A stretch of DNA of 64,000 bases, from contig DS995299.1 of the NCBI GenBank assembly GCA_000156155.1, forward strand, positions 85,077 to 149,076. Reading direction: 5' to 3'. The stretch's first letter is position 1. Each line of letters starts with the position of its first letter. Both the position numbers and the translations under genes were made by a program. The stretch comes from a beta proteobacterium KB13. Its GTDB lineage: Bacteria > Pseudomonadota > Gammaproteobacteria > Burkholderiales > Methylophilaceae. Under the pieces are notes generated by a model. That model worked only from the letters and a program-made list of their open reading frames with translations, was not told the DNA's origin and did no database searches. Positions 38,954 to 46,042 of this stretch are shown here, one piece after another.

Positions 38954-40930
38954 ATGGGAAGACCAAGAAAAAATCCTGAAGAAAAAGTTACTCCTAAAAG
39001 AACAAGAAAACCTCGTGTCAAAAAGCTAAAAGATTTATATCTGGATGAGGCTTCCAATCCGAAAGAAGCTGAAAATAGAAGAAATCAGCTAAAAGCGTTA
39101 ATCATCTTAGGTAAAGAGCGCGGTTACCTGACACATGCTGAGATTAATGACCACCTTCCTGATGAGATATCTGAAACTGATCAAGTTGACGAAATTATTT
39201 CTATCATCCATGACATGGGTATTCGAACCTATGACGAAGCTCCAGATGCAGAGAATTTATTAATGGATGACGCGCCTGCTCCTGTTACTGACGAAGAGGC
39301 AGCAGAAGAAGCAGAACAAGCACTAGCTACTGTTGATTCAGAGTTTGGAAGAACGACAGACCCTGTGCGTATGTATATGCGTGAAATGGGTAAGGTGGGC
39401 TTGCTTGATAAAAAAGAAGAAATTGAAATTGCGAAAAGAATTGAAGATGGTTTAAAGCATATGGTTCAAGCCATTTCTGCATGCCCAGGCATTATTGATG
39501 ATCTGATGCAAATGGGCGACAAAGTAAAGGCTGGAGAATTATCAGTGGATGAATTTGTTGATGGTTTAATTGATCTAGAAGCTGAGAAGGAGCTAAATGA
39601 AGCTCTTGGCATGAATGATGAAGAGTCATCAAATGATGAAGATAGTGATGACGATGACGATGATTCATCATCTTCTGATAATGGCAAAGGCATGTCTTCA
39701 GAAGATTTGAAAGTGTTAACAGAGGAAGTTCTGAAAAGATTTAAAAAAATCAAATCGGCGCATAAAAAGTTAGCCTTATTGCGTGAGAAAAATAAATGGA
39801 TTGATGACCCAGAATATAAGAAACACCAGGATGTTATACAAAAAGAATTACTTAATTTTAGATTTTCAGCAAAGCTTGTTGAAGTCTTGTGTGACAAAGT
39901 TAGACAATTCATTGTACAGATTCGCTCACATGAGCGCACCATCATGGATTTTTGTGTAAACCAAGCTAAGATGCCTCGAACCCAATTCATCAAATCATTC
40001 CCTGGAAATGAAACCAGTAATAAATGGTTAAAAGTAGAGATGAAGGAAGATAAACCTTACATTGCTAATCTAGAAAAATTAAAACATTCAATTTTAGACC
40101 AACAGGCGCAATTAAAAGAATTAGAAGACTTCTCTGGTATCCCTATTAAAAATTTCAAAGAGATTAACCGCCAAATGACGAGAGGGGAATCTCGAGCAAG
40201 ACGTGCAAAAAGAGAAATGATTGAAGCTAACTTACGTTTAGTGATTTCAATAGCTAAGAAATATACCAATCGTGGCTTGCAATTTTTAGATCTTATCCAA
40301 GAAGGAAATATTGGTTTAATGAAAGCAGTCGATAAATTTGAGTATCGAAGAGGTTACAAATTTTCAACCTATGCGACATGGTGGATTCGTCAGGCGATCA
40401 CTCGATCTATTGCCGATCAGGCAAGAACTATCCGTATCCCAGTGCATATGATTGAGACCATCAATAAGATGAATCGAATTTCAAGACAGATTTTACAAGC
40501 AACAGGCCAAGAACCAGAGCCAGCAGTCTTGGCTGAGAAAATGGAAATGCCTGAAGATAAAATCAGAAAAATTCTAAAAATATCTAAGGAGCCAATTTCA
40601 ATGGAGACTCCAATCGGTGATGATGAGGATTCTCACTTAGGCGATTTTATTGAAGATCTTGGTACATTGACTCCAGATGATGCTGCAGTTTATTCAAGTC
40701 TTCGAAATGTGACTAATGAAATTCTTGAAGGGCTTACTCCAAGAGAAGCTAAAGTATTGAGAATGAGGTTTGGTATTGAAATGAATACAGACCATACGTT
40801 AGAAGAAGTTGGAAAGCAGTTCGATGTTACTCGTGAAAGAATCCGTCAGATTGAAGCTAAAGCTTTAAGAAAGCTTAGACACCCAACAAGGTCTGATCGA
40901 TTAAAAAGCTTTCTTGAAGGAAAAGATTAA
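38954..40930 (+). CDS. rpoD: RNA polymerase sigma-70 (RpoD)
   Basis: Housekeeping sigma factor. The N-terminal region 1.1 is preceded by a basic stretch starting [11 protein letters not shown]. Region 1.2 ([16 protein letters not shown]) is followed by a non-conserved region with an acidic run of Asp and Ser around residues 225-250. The region 2 core is [38 protein letters not shown] and [14 protein letters not shown]. Region 4.2 is [26 protein letters not shown] 38954, with AAGG upstream, is chosen over GTG 38900, which would add an atypical 18-residue leader. The protein is 658 residues. Confidence 0.97.
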   Translation: MGRPRKNPEEKVTPKRTRKPRVKKLKDLYLDEASNPKEAENRRNQLKALIILGKERGYLTHAEINDHLPDEISETDQVDEIISIIHDMGIRTYDEAPDAENLLMDDAPAPVTDEEAAEEAEQALATVDSEFGRTTDPVRMYMREMGKVGLLDKKEEIEIAKRIEDGLKHMVQAISACPGIIDDLMQMGDKVKAGELSVDEFVDGLIDLEAEKELNEALGMNDEESSNDEDSDDDDDDSSSSDNGKGMSSEDLKVLTEEVLKRFKKIKSAHKKLALLREKNKWIDDPEYKKHQDVIQKELLNFRFSAKLVEVLCDKVRQFIVQIRSHERTIMDFCVNQAKMPRTQFIKSFPGNETSNKWLKVEMKEDKPYIANLEKLKHSILDQQAQLKELEDFSGIPIKNFKEINRQMTRGESRARRAKREMIEANLRLVISIAKKYTNRGLQFLDLIQEGNIGLMKAVDKFEYRRGYKFSTYATWWIRQAITRSIADQARTIRIPVHMIETINKMNRISRQILQATGQEPEPAVLAEKMEMPEDKIRKILKISKEPISMETPIGDDEDSHLGDFIEDLGTLTPDDAAVYSSLRNVTNEILEGLTPREAKVLRMRFGIEMNTDHTLEEVGKQFDVTRERIRQIEAKALRKLRHPTRSDRLKSFLEGKD

Positions 40931-40938
40931 TCTAAATA

Positions 40939-41015
40939 GGGCCTATAGCTCAGTTGGTTAGAGCAGAGGACTCATAATCCTTTGGTCCCTGGTTCGAGTC
41001 CAGGTGGGCCCACCA
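40939..41015 (+). tRNA. tRNA with CAU anticodon, probably tRNA-Ile2 (lysidine-modified)
   Basis: A 77-nt cloverleaf: acceptor arm GGGCCTA pairs with TGGGCCC, D arm AGCTCAGTTGGTTAGAGC, anticodon loop CTCATAA giving CAU, T arm CTGGTTCGAGTCCAG, and an encoded CCA. C4-G69 and C5-G68, features linked to TilS recognition, together with the GGGCC acceptor, favour isoleucine-2 over elongator Met. It is too unlike initiator tRNA, which has a mismatched first pair. It directly follows rpoD. Confidence 0.9.
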
Positions 41016-41024
41016 ATAAAAACA

Positions 41025-41052
41025 AGGCTTACAGTTCATGTAAGCTTTTTTT
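41025..41052 (+). terminator. Intrinsic terminator after the tRNA
   Basis: GCTTACA-GTTCA-TGTAAGC (41027-41045) followed by seven T. On the minus strand the same hairpin is followed by a weaker T-rich run, so it may also stop a transcript coming from the right. Confidence 0.88.
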
Positions 41053-41128
41053 ATTTCTACTTTATCAAATTAAGACAATAAAAATTTTATTTAAATTAAA
41101 ACATAGTTAAGATGTTAATAAGATTATT

Positions 41129-41163
41129 GACTAGCCTATTTGAACCGCCGGCTAGTCAGGCGG
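41129..41163. other. Interlocking inverted repeats, pseudoknot-like unit 1
   Basis: GACTAGCC (41129-41136) pairs with GGCTAGTC (41150-41157). CCGCC (41145-41149), inside that loop, pairs with GGCGG (41159-41163), one base beyond the first stem. Read on the minus strand this is a sterically good H-type pseudoknot: 5-bp stem 1, 1-nt loop, 8-bp stem 2, 8-nt A/T-rich loop. On the plus strand the one-base crossing loop would be too short. Confidence 0.6.
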
Positions 41164-41181
41164 TGTTTCAGGGAAGTAAGC

Positions 41182-41214
41182 GGTTATCATATTAAACACC
41201 AGATAACCATGGTG
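41182..41214. other. Interlocking inverted repeats, pseudoknot-like unit 2
   Basis: GGTTATC (41182-41188) pairs with GATAACC (41202-41208), and CACCA (41197-41201) pairs with TGGTG (41210-41214). The layout is the same as in the unit at 41129-41163 (8-nt loop, 5-bp second stem, one A between) but with different bases throughout. Conserved geometry with changed sequence suggests selection on structure. Confidence 0.6.
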
Positions 41215-41216
41215 CT

Positions 41217-41251
41217 GGAGGTAATGAAGAGAGAATTAAGCCTCCTTAATT
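41217..41251. other. Third dyad with loop complementarity
   Basis: AATTAAG (41234-41240) and CTTAATT (41245-41251) form a hairpin with loop CCTC. GGAGG at 41217-41221 is complementary to CCTCC at 41241-41245, so the loop could pair upstream. GGAGG also looks like a ribosome-binding site but stands only two bases before an ATG of an eight-codon frame, which I do not call a gene. Confidence 0.4.
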
Positions 41252-41274
41252 GATAGATGAGTGAGTTTAAAAAA

Positions 41275-41319
41275 GTCAGGAAAAAAATTTCATTCATTAA
41301 TTGAATAAAAAATCCTGAC
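41275..41319. repeat. Inverted repeat overlapping the sigma-gene promoter motif
   Basis: GTCAGGA (41275-41281) and TCCTGAC (41313-41319) are perfect complements. An inner pair ATTCA / TGAAT surrounds TTAAT. The right arm is the first half of the promoter-like motif at 41313-41339, so the left arm may be a second copy in reverse or part of an operator. Confidence 0.5.
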
Positions 41320-41339
41320 CTATTGAGTATTGCTGCATC
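41313..41339 (+). promoter_or_regulatory. Shared promoter-like motif, copy 1 (ECF sigma gene)
   Basis: TCCTGACC, eight bases, then ATTGCTGCATC, ending 31 bp before the sigma-gene ATG. An almost identical motif precedes the Sel1-repeat gene at 42691. Two-block structure, distance to the start and linkage to an ECF sigma gene suggest the cognate autoregulated promoter; this is inference. Confidence 0.6.
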
Positions 41340-41370
41340 ACATTTATATAAGAGTAAAACCGGAGGAAGA

Positions 41371-41949
41371 ATGCTTGCAGGGGAAGTGCTAGAGCAATTG
41401 AAAGACAAAGCAAAGCTAAATGTTGCCTATAAGGCTCTAAATAACTTTTTTTATAAAAAAGCCTTCAGGTTTTTATTGAGTAATAAATTAAATGATGAGG
41501 ATGCCGATGATGTGATTCAAGAGACTTTTATTAAGGTATTTGAAAAGATCGACACCCTTAAAGAGGACGGTAAATTTGAATCATGGTTGTGGCAGATTCT
41601 AAGAAATAATATGAATGAGTTTTATCGTAAATCAAATAGAAAAAATGATGTCATGTTTAGTGTTGCATCAGAAGACCTTGAAAATCTTAAGGGCGATGAA
41701 GATGTGAAGGTCAGTCATGATCAAAAATATGATGATCAGCAAAGTTGTATTGAGGAAAAATTTAAATTATTTAAAGAAGAGATGCCAGATCGCCACTATG
41801 CCATTAATTTACAAAAAGATGGTGTGCCTGTTAAAGATATTTCCATCAGAATAGGCCGCTCTTATGCAGCAACTAAAGAATTTTTATCTCAATCAAAAAA
41901 GAAATTGATTCCATACTTTGAAGAATGTAAAGAAATTGAAACATCATGA
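41371..41949 (+). CDS. ECF-type RNA polymerase sigma factor
   Basis: 192-residue sigma-70-family protein with only regions 2 and 4. Region 2 includes FRFLLSNKLNDEDADDVIQETFIKVFEKI and FESWLWQILRNNMNEFYRK. A charged linker follows, then region 4 (MPDRHYAINLQKDGVPVKDISIRIGRSYAATKEFLSQSKKKL) with its helix-turn-helix. ATG 41371 is chosen because GGAGGAAG lies just upstream; a TTG at 41323 would fall inside the promoter-like motif. The stop overlaps the next gene as ATGA, a typical sigma/anti-sigma coupling. The signal it answers to is unknown. Confidence 0.88.
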   Translation: MLAGEVLEQLKDKAKLNVAYKALNNFFYKKAFRFLLSNKLNDEDADDVIQETFIKVFEKIDTLKEDGKFESWLWQILRNNMNEFYRKSNRKNDVMFSVASEDLENLKGDEDVKVSHDQKYDDQQSCIEEKFKLFKEEMPDRHYAINLQKDGVPVKDISIRIGRSYAATKEFLSQSKKKLIPYFEECKEIETS

Positions 41950-42629
41950 GTGAACAACAAATACAAGATAACTTTATTAGTGTATTGCAAGGTAAAAAAG
42001 TACCAGGCATGGATCCTAAGTGGCGTGTGATCGCTCGTATGGTTCGAAATATTATGATTAAGGAAGATAACCTTGAAGAGTATTTGATGGAGAGACGTCA
42101 ACAAGCCTTTGAGAAAAGAATAGGTAAAGTTCTACAAGATCGTTATCTTATACCAAAGCAAAAAAGATCATTTGCATATAAGAATTGGATTCTTGCATTT
42201 ATTCTTGGTGCCTCAGGGGTCTACGCCACCAAAGAATATGTGCATTTCACCAAACCACTTCCATTAGAACTGACACACACCCAGGAAGAATTAGAAGGAC
42301 AGGATCCCAAATTGTTTTGGAAGAAATGGTTTAACAACGGCACTTTCATTATGTTTGGCCATCGTTATTTGACTAATCCTCTGCCAACAAATATTGGTGG
42401 CTGTGATCCAGATCAAATCGATCTCGAAGGATGTTTAAAATTACTTAAAAAATATCCCAGTAACCCCAACCTTTTATTTAATATAGGCTTGATTTACCAC
42501 ATGGGTTTTGATGGGGAAGAAAATCATGACAAAGCAATTGAGTTCTATAAGCGCGCTGCCGCGTTGGGGAATGATTATGGTCGCCTGAATTATGAATATT
42601 TAATTAATCAAAACAGTAAAAAGAAATAA
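41946..42629 (+). CDS. Membrane protein with Sel1-like C-terminus, candidate anti-sigma factor
   Basis: 227 residues. A charged N-terminal part (about 1-75) is followed by one membrane helix (NWILAFILGASGVYATKEY, about 80-98) and a C-terminal domain, likely periplasmic. That domain ends in a Sel1-like repeat (FNIGLIYHMGFDGEENHDKAIEFYKRAAALGN). The topology, together with the four-base overlap with the ECF sigma gene, is what membrane anti-sigma factors show, but I see no recognised zinc (ZAS) or RskA motif. The assignment as anti-sigma is inference from topology and position. Confidence 0.65.
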   Translation: MSEQQIQDNFISVLQGKKVPGMDPKWRVIARMVRNIMIKEDNLEEYLMERRQQAFEKRIGKVLQDRYLIPKQKRSFAYKNWILAFILGASGVYATKEYVHFTKPLPLELTHTQEELEGQDPKLFWKKWFNNGTFIMFGHRYLTNPLPTNIGGCDPDQIDLEGCLKLLKKYPSNPNLLFNIGLIYHMGFDGEENHDKAIEFYKRAAALGNDYGRLNYEYLINQNSKKK

Positions 42630-42630
42630 T

Positions 42631-42656
42631 TCCTGACCTTTAATCATTGCTACATC
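42631..42656 (+). promoter_or_regulatory. Shared promoter-like motif, copy 2 (Sel1-repeat gene)
   Basis: TCCTGACC, seven bases, then ATTGCTACATC, 34 bp before the ATG at 42691. It matches the motif ahead of the ECF sigma gene with one substitution in the second block and one base less in the spacer. Confidence 0.6.
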
Positions 42657-42690
42657 TATCTAATGTAGTTAATCAATTAAGGGTTAAAAA

Positions 42691-43965
42691 ATGAAAATTA
42701 AAACAATTGCTGCAGTGCTTGCTAATGTATTCTTGATCTCGAATGCTGTTACAGCGAATGAGATTCAAGCACCAGAAGTTAAAGTCCAAGAAAAGAATCC
42801 GTGTAAAGAAAAAACCTTTTGGCAAACTAATTTTACCAATGGGCAATTTAATGGCTTCTATTCACAAATGACCAATAGCGTCATTAGCAATGCTCAACAT
42901 TTATTTGCCAATCATTATTTTGAAGGATCAATTTTAAACAAAGATTTAGCTAGAGCGTTAGACCTTTATCAGCGAGCACACAATCGTGGCAATCAAGATT
43001 CGACAGCAAAATTAGGGTTAGTGTATCGCTATGGCTTGTCAACTATTAAAGATTATCAAAAAGCAATTGAGTATTATCAGTCCATCGCAGCCAATTATCC
43101 AGAGGCTCAATTCAACCTTGGTTTGATGCACCGCTATGGCATTGGAACAGCATCCAACCAACAGCAAGCATTTCAATACTTCAAACAAGCTGCATCCAAT
43201 CAAGTTGTTGCAAAAAACAATTGTGAAGTAGAAGTGGAAGGCATGGCGGAAGCTCAATTTCAGTTGGGACAGATGTTTCGTTATGGTTTAGGTGTTGAGA
43301 AAAATTTAGATCAAGCGTTACTGTGGTTTAAAGAGGCGGCCAATCAAGACTTAAAAGAAGCGCAATTCAATGCAGCACAACTAATGATGACAGGAATCGG
43401 AGAATATTATGATTATGATGGAGCTATACAATATTATCAGCGAGCCGCAGAGCAGGGTTTGGCTGAAGCACAACTTAATTTGGCACGCGAGTACCACTAT
43501 AACGATCACCAAAAAGATTACCTTAAAGCCCATCACTGGTATACAAAAGCCGCAAAACAAGATCAAGTTGAAGCAGAGTTTAATTTAGGATTGATGGAGC
43601 ATTATGGGCATGGCGTCTATCCAAATTATCAAAAAGCTTTGCAGCATTACCTAAAAGCTGCAAAAACCAATCAACCTGAAGCATTTTTAAATATCGCTCA
43701 CATTCACTTTTACGGTATGGGAAAAGCAACAGACTATATGGAAGCTTACCAATATTATCAAATGGCTTCTAATTACAACTTACCTCAAGCAGATTATCAT
43801 TTAGGACTGATGAATGAAAAAGGATTGGGTACCTCTGTCGATTTAGACACTGCAAAAGATTATTATCAGCGATCTGCTGACCGAGGTAACACAGATGCAA
43901 AGATTGCATTAGATAATTTACCAGTGAAAGAACCCGAGGATTTTGAAGTAGCCATGAATGATTGA
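42691..43965 (+). CDS. Secreted Sel1-repeat protein
   Basis: 424 residues with a signal peptide (about 1-22, cleavage near AVTA-NE) and about nine Sel1-like repeats, each with the pattern AxFNLGLMxxxGxGxxxNxxxAxxYYxxAA (for example AQFNLGLMHRYGIGTA; AEFNLGLMEHYGHGVY; ADYHLGLMNEKGLGTS). Such helical solenoids bind other proteins, often in envelope stress signalling. The Cys/FWQTNFTNGQF start of the mature part resembles FWKKWFNNGTF in the membrane protein upstream, so the two could be related. Both this gene and the sigma gene carry the same upstream motif. A terminator follows. Confidence 0.85.
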   Translation: MKIKTIAAVLANVFLISNAVTANEIQAPEVKVQEKNPCKEKTFWQTNFTNGQFNGFYSQMTNSVISNAQHLFANHYFEGSILNKDLARALDLYQRAHNRGNQDSTAKLGLVYRYGLSTIKDYQKAIEYYQSIAANYPEAQFNLGLMHRYGIGTASNQQQAFQYFKQAASNQVVAKNNCEVEVEGMAEAQFQLGQMFRYGLGVEKNLDQALLWFKEAANQDLKEAQFNAAQLMMTGIGEYYDYDGAIQYYQRAAEQGLAEAQLNLAREYHYNDHQKDYLKAHHWYTKAAKQDQVEAEFNLGLMEHYGHGVYPNYQKALQHYLKAAKTNQPEAFLNIAHIHFYGMGKATDYMEAYQYYQMASNYNLPQADYHLGLMNEKGLGTSVDLDTAKDYYQRSADRGNTDAKIALDNLPVKEPEDFEVAMND

Positions 43966-43977
43966 TTTATATCCAGC

Positions 43978-44008
43978 AAAAAAGCTCATGAATTTATGAG
44001 CTTTTTTT
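43978..44008. terminator. Bidirectional intrinsic terminator
   Basis: A6-GCTCAT-GAATTT-ATGAGC-T7 between the converging Sel1 gene and the minus-strand gene at 44007. A and T runs on both sides allow termination in both directions. Confidence 0.9.
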
Positions 44009-44363
44009 ATTCAAATTTATTCAATAAATCTTCTTTTTCCATCTCTACTCGATTGATAAAGGATGTATCTTCTTTAGAAATAATTTCAGATGCTTTGGTA
44101 ATGTTCTTAAATTTGTCTTCTAAAGCACTCAGATAAATCTGACATTCATTGTTATTTAGATTTTTTACATTATTTAAACTTGTATTAAGTGCTTCTTTGG
44201 TAAATAAGGGAGAAAAATCTTTAATGTCCTCCATAGTTTTATCAAACAAGGCGCGGTCTGAAAATTTATTTGAAGACGATGAAATTTTTTTAATTTCTTC
44301 AGGTAGTAGGCAAATCAGTGAGTAGGTATTAATTAAAAAACTTTTAATAATTAATTCATTCAT
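44007..44363 (-). CDS. Hypothetical protein, helical
   Basis: 118 residues, not recognised. It is rich in Lys, Glu, Asn and Ser with predicted helices, has one mildly hydrophobic N-terminal stretch (SFLINTYSLICLLPEEI) and two Cys. It is a single-gene minus-strand unit facing the Sel1 gene and sharing its terminator. No function can be assigned. Confidence 0.6.
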   Translation of the reverse strand: MNELIIKSFLINTYSLICLLPEEIKKISSSSNKFSDRALFDKTMEDIKDFSPLFTKEALNTSLNNVKNLNNNECQIYLSALEDKFKNITKASEIISKEDTSFINRVEMEKEDLLNKFE

Positions 44364-44442
44364 TATTTTTATGTGTTTATAGCTTTTATATTATTTATAA
44401 TAATGACTTTGAGCGATTAAGCAAATAATAAAAGGAAATCTC

Positions 44443-44565
44443 ATGGCAAATTTCTTTGAAAGCGGATTTACAGTGTTGCAAGAGCTGGCAAAATTGAAAG
44501 AAAAAGAAAAAAAGCAAAAATTAACTAAACAGAAGCCACCAGAAAAAAATAAAGATAAAAAATAA
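44443..44565 (+). CDS. Small protein, 40 residues, SGF-type
   Basis: Not recognised. Starts MANFFESGFTVLQELAKLKE and ends in a Lys-rich tail with PPEKNKDKK. AAGGAAA lies upstream of the ATG. Its ESGFTVLQELAK segment resembles TSGFEVMKTLSK in the small protein encoded at 45298, suggesting a small local family. It is too short for homology by eye to any known family. Confidence 0.5.
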   Translation: MANFFESGFTVLQELAKLKEKEKKQKLTKQKPPEKNKDKK

Positions 44566-44638
44566 ATGTAACTTTTCATTAGATTTATCATCACAATAAT
44601 ATAACTAATGATTCTTTTAAATTAAATACGGAGGAATT

Positions 44639-44761
44639 ATGAAAAAAGTTACTTACATTATTATCATTTTGCTTTTAATCGTTGGTTACTTTTATATTTA
44701 CCCAGAACGTTGCGAAAAACTGCTTGGTGATGAAAATTTGATTTGTGAATTAGGCTGGTAA
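44639..44761 (+). CDS. Small membrane protein, 40 residues
   Basis: Not recognised. One strong membrane helix (YIIIILLLIVGYFYIY, about 6-21) and a short tail with two Cys (ERCEKLLGDENLICELGW). An excellent ribosome-binding site (GGAGG, five bases before ATG) supports translation. The two Cys could form a disulphide if the tail is periplasmic. It lies between two other small unknown genes. Confidence 0.6.
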   Translation: MKKVTYIIIILLLIVGYFYIYPERCEKLLGDENLICELGW

Positions 44762-44799
44762 TTACTTCTTTCTTTTAAAAATAACAAAAGGATTTTTTT

Positions 44800-45198
44800 A
44801 TGACTTCTCTAAGGTCATTTGTTTTATTTTTTCTAGTTTTTTGTTTTTCTTTTGTTCATGCAAAAACAATAAATATTGAGTGTGATTTGAAAATCACCAC
44901 CAGCAATGAATGGGCAGAACAGGCATCTGATGATCAAAAAGAGTTGTGGGTTTATGATGACCAGGTGGGATTAAAAACAAATCATGTCAACTACAGTCTT
45001 GCAGAATGTAAGTTAGGCGAAGAAGAATTGGTGTGTGAGAAATACACACAGGAAATAGATTCTAAAACTGTTGCTCATTACCAAAAAACATATTTGAATC
45101 GATACAACTTGTTGTTGAAAGATTATTCCGAATTTGAAAAACAAGACAAACAATTTTCTTCTCGAATGCGAGAGGGAACTTGTATGTTAACTAATTAA
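44800..45198 (+). CDS. Hypothetical exported protein
   Basis: 132 residues with a signal peptide (SFVLFFLVFCFSFVHA, cleavage after about residue 21). The mature part has four Cys (IECDLK, ECKLGEEELVCEK, GTCMLTN), compatible with two periplasmic disulphides. No recognised domain. AAAGGA lies upstream. It belongs to the run of small envelope-type genes between the Sel1 gene and msrA. Confidence 0.7.
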   Translation: MTSLRSFVLFFLVFCFSFVHAKTINIECDLKITTSNEWAEQASDDQKELWVYDDQVGLKTNHVNYSLAECKLGEEELVCEKYTQEIDSKTVAHYQKTYLNRYNLLLKDYSEFEKQDKQFSSRMREGTCMLTN

Positions 45199-45297
45199 TT
45201 TTATCTTGCCCTTCCTGAACTTATTTTGTTATCCTTAATCGTATAAATTTAGTCAAAAGCTAATTTATAACAATTTGATCCTACAAGGAGAAAGACG

Positions 45298-45459
45298 ATG
45301 CCTAGCTATCACACTAGTGGATTCGAGGTAATGAAAACCTTATCCAAAGATAAAAAATTACCCAAAGAAAAATTAATGCCTGAAGATATTGAAAAGTGTT
45401 TAAGCGAAGACAAAGAATGCCAGACAAGATATCTTGAAGCTTTTGGTGATTGTGCGTAA
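45298..45459 (+). CDS. Small protein, 53 residues, SGF-type
   Basis: Not recognised. It starts MPSYHTSGFEVMKTLSKDKK, carries three Cys (near residues 34, 41 and 52) and has AAGGAGAAAG before the ATG, a strong ribosome-binding site. The first 20 residues resemble those of the small protein encoded at 44443. The gene ends seven bases before msrA, so cotranscription is likely. Confidence 0.6.
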   Translation: MPSYHTSGFEVMKTLSKDKKLPKEKLMPEDIEKCLSEDKECQTRYLEAFGDCA

Positions 45460-45466
45460 TTAATTT

Positions 45467-46027
45467 ATGAAATTTTTATTGGCAGGACTCCTGCTAATTA
45501 CTCAATCGTTTACGGTTTTTTCAATGCAAAAAAAAGAAATTTATTTAGCTGGTGGTTGCTACTGGGGATTGGAGTATTTGCTGCAAGATCTTCCTGGCGT
45601 ACTTAATACCGAGGTCGGATTTTCAGGCGGTTCATTGGAGAATGCGACTTATGATGATGTTAAAACAGGAGCAACTGGCCATGCTGAAACAATTTATATC
45701 TCTTACAACGAGAAAGTTATATCGTTAGAACAATTATTGTTTGAATTTTTCCGGATGCATAATCCAACAACTAAAAACCAACAAGGTAACGATATTGGGA
45801 CTCAATATCGTTCTGCTATTTTTTATCTCAATGATGAACAGAAGCAGATCGCTAAAGAAGTCATTACCAAAGTCAATCAAAGCGGTCATTGGCCAGATCC
45901 GGTGGTGACAGAAGTTCTTCCTTTTCAGACATTCTATCCTGCACAATTGGATCATCAGGATTACATAAAAAAGAATCCCGGTGGTTATTCTTGTCATTTT
46001 GTTAGAGATTTTTCATTTACTAATTAA
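45467..46027 (+). CDS. msrA: Peptide methionine sulfoxide reductase MsrA, exported
   Basis: Reduces methionine-S-sulfoxide. The active-site motif is AGGCYWGLEYLLQ (usually GGCFWG; Tyr replaces Phe), followed by GVLNTEVGFSGG, HNPTTKNQQGNDIGTQYRSAIFY and a C-terminal Cys (GYSCHF) that may resolve the catalytic sulfenate. The first ~20 residues (FLLAGLLLITQSFTVFS) are a signal peptide, so it acts in the periplasm. At 186 residues it is a normal MsrA plus signal. It sits in the envelope-gene run downstream of the ECF sigma module. Confidence 0.93.
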   Translation: MKFLLAGLLLITQSFTVFSMQKKEIYLAGGCYWGLEYLLQDLPGVLNTEVGFSGGSLENATYDDVKTGATGHAETIYISYNEKVISLEQLLFEFFRMHNPTTKNQQGNDIGTQYRSAIFYLNDEQKQIAKEVITKVNQSGHWPDPVVTEVLPFQTFYPAQLDHQDYIKKNPGGYSCHFVRDFSFTN

Positions 46028-46042
46028 AAAGGAGTTGTAGCT

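Noticed and set aside
41129..41163. H-type pseudoknot on the plus strand
   Set aside because: The crossing loop would be a single base over an 8-bp stem, sterically impossible; only the minus-strand reading works, or the two stems exclude each other.
41217..41250. Eight-codon frame after GGAGG upstream of the sigma gene
   Set aside because: Spacing between GGAGG and ATG is only two bases, and the region is better explained by a dyad.
41016..41340. Tandem pseudoknots suggesting a tmRNA (ssrA) on the minus strand
   Set aside because: No tRNA-like ends, no T-loop with CCA and no ANDENYALAA-type tag frame could be found on either strand.
45214..45240. Third copy of the TCCTGACC motif before the small gene at 45298 (TTCCTGAAC...)
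   Set aside because: Only the first block partly matches, and the second block and spacing do not fit; chance is likely in AT-rich DNA.
45243..45269. Near-palindrome ATAAATTTAG / CTAATTTAT before the gene at 45298
   Set aside because: AT-only arms with an unequal length are expected by chance at this composition.
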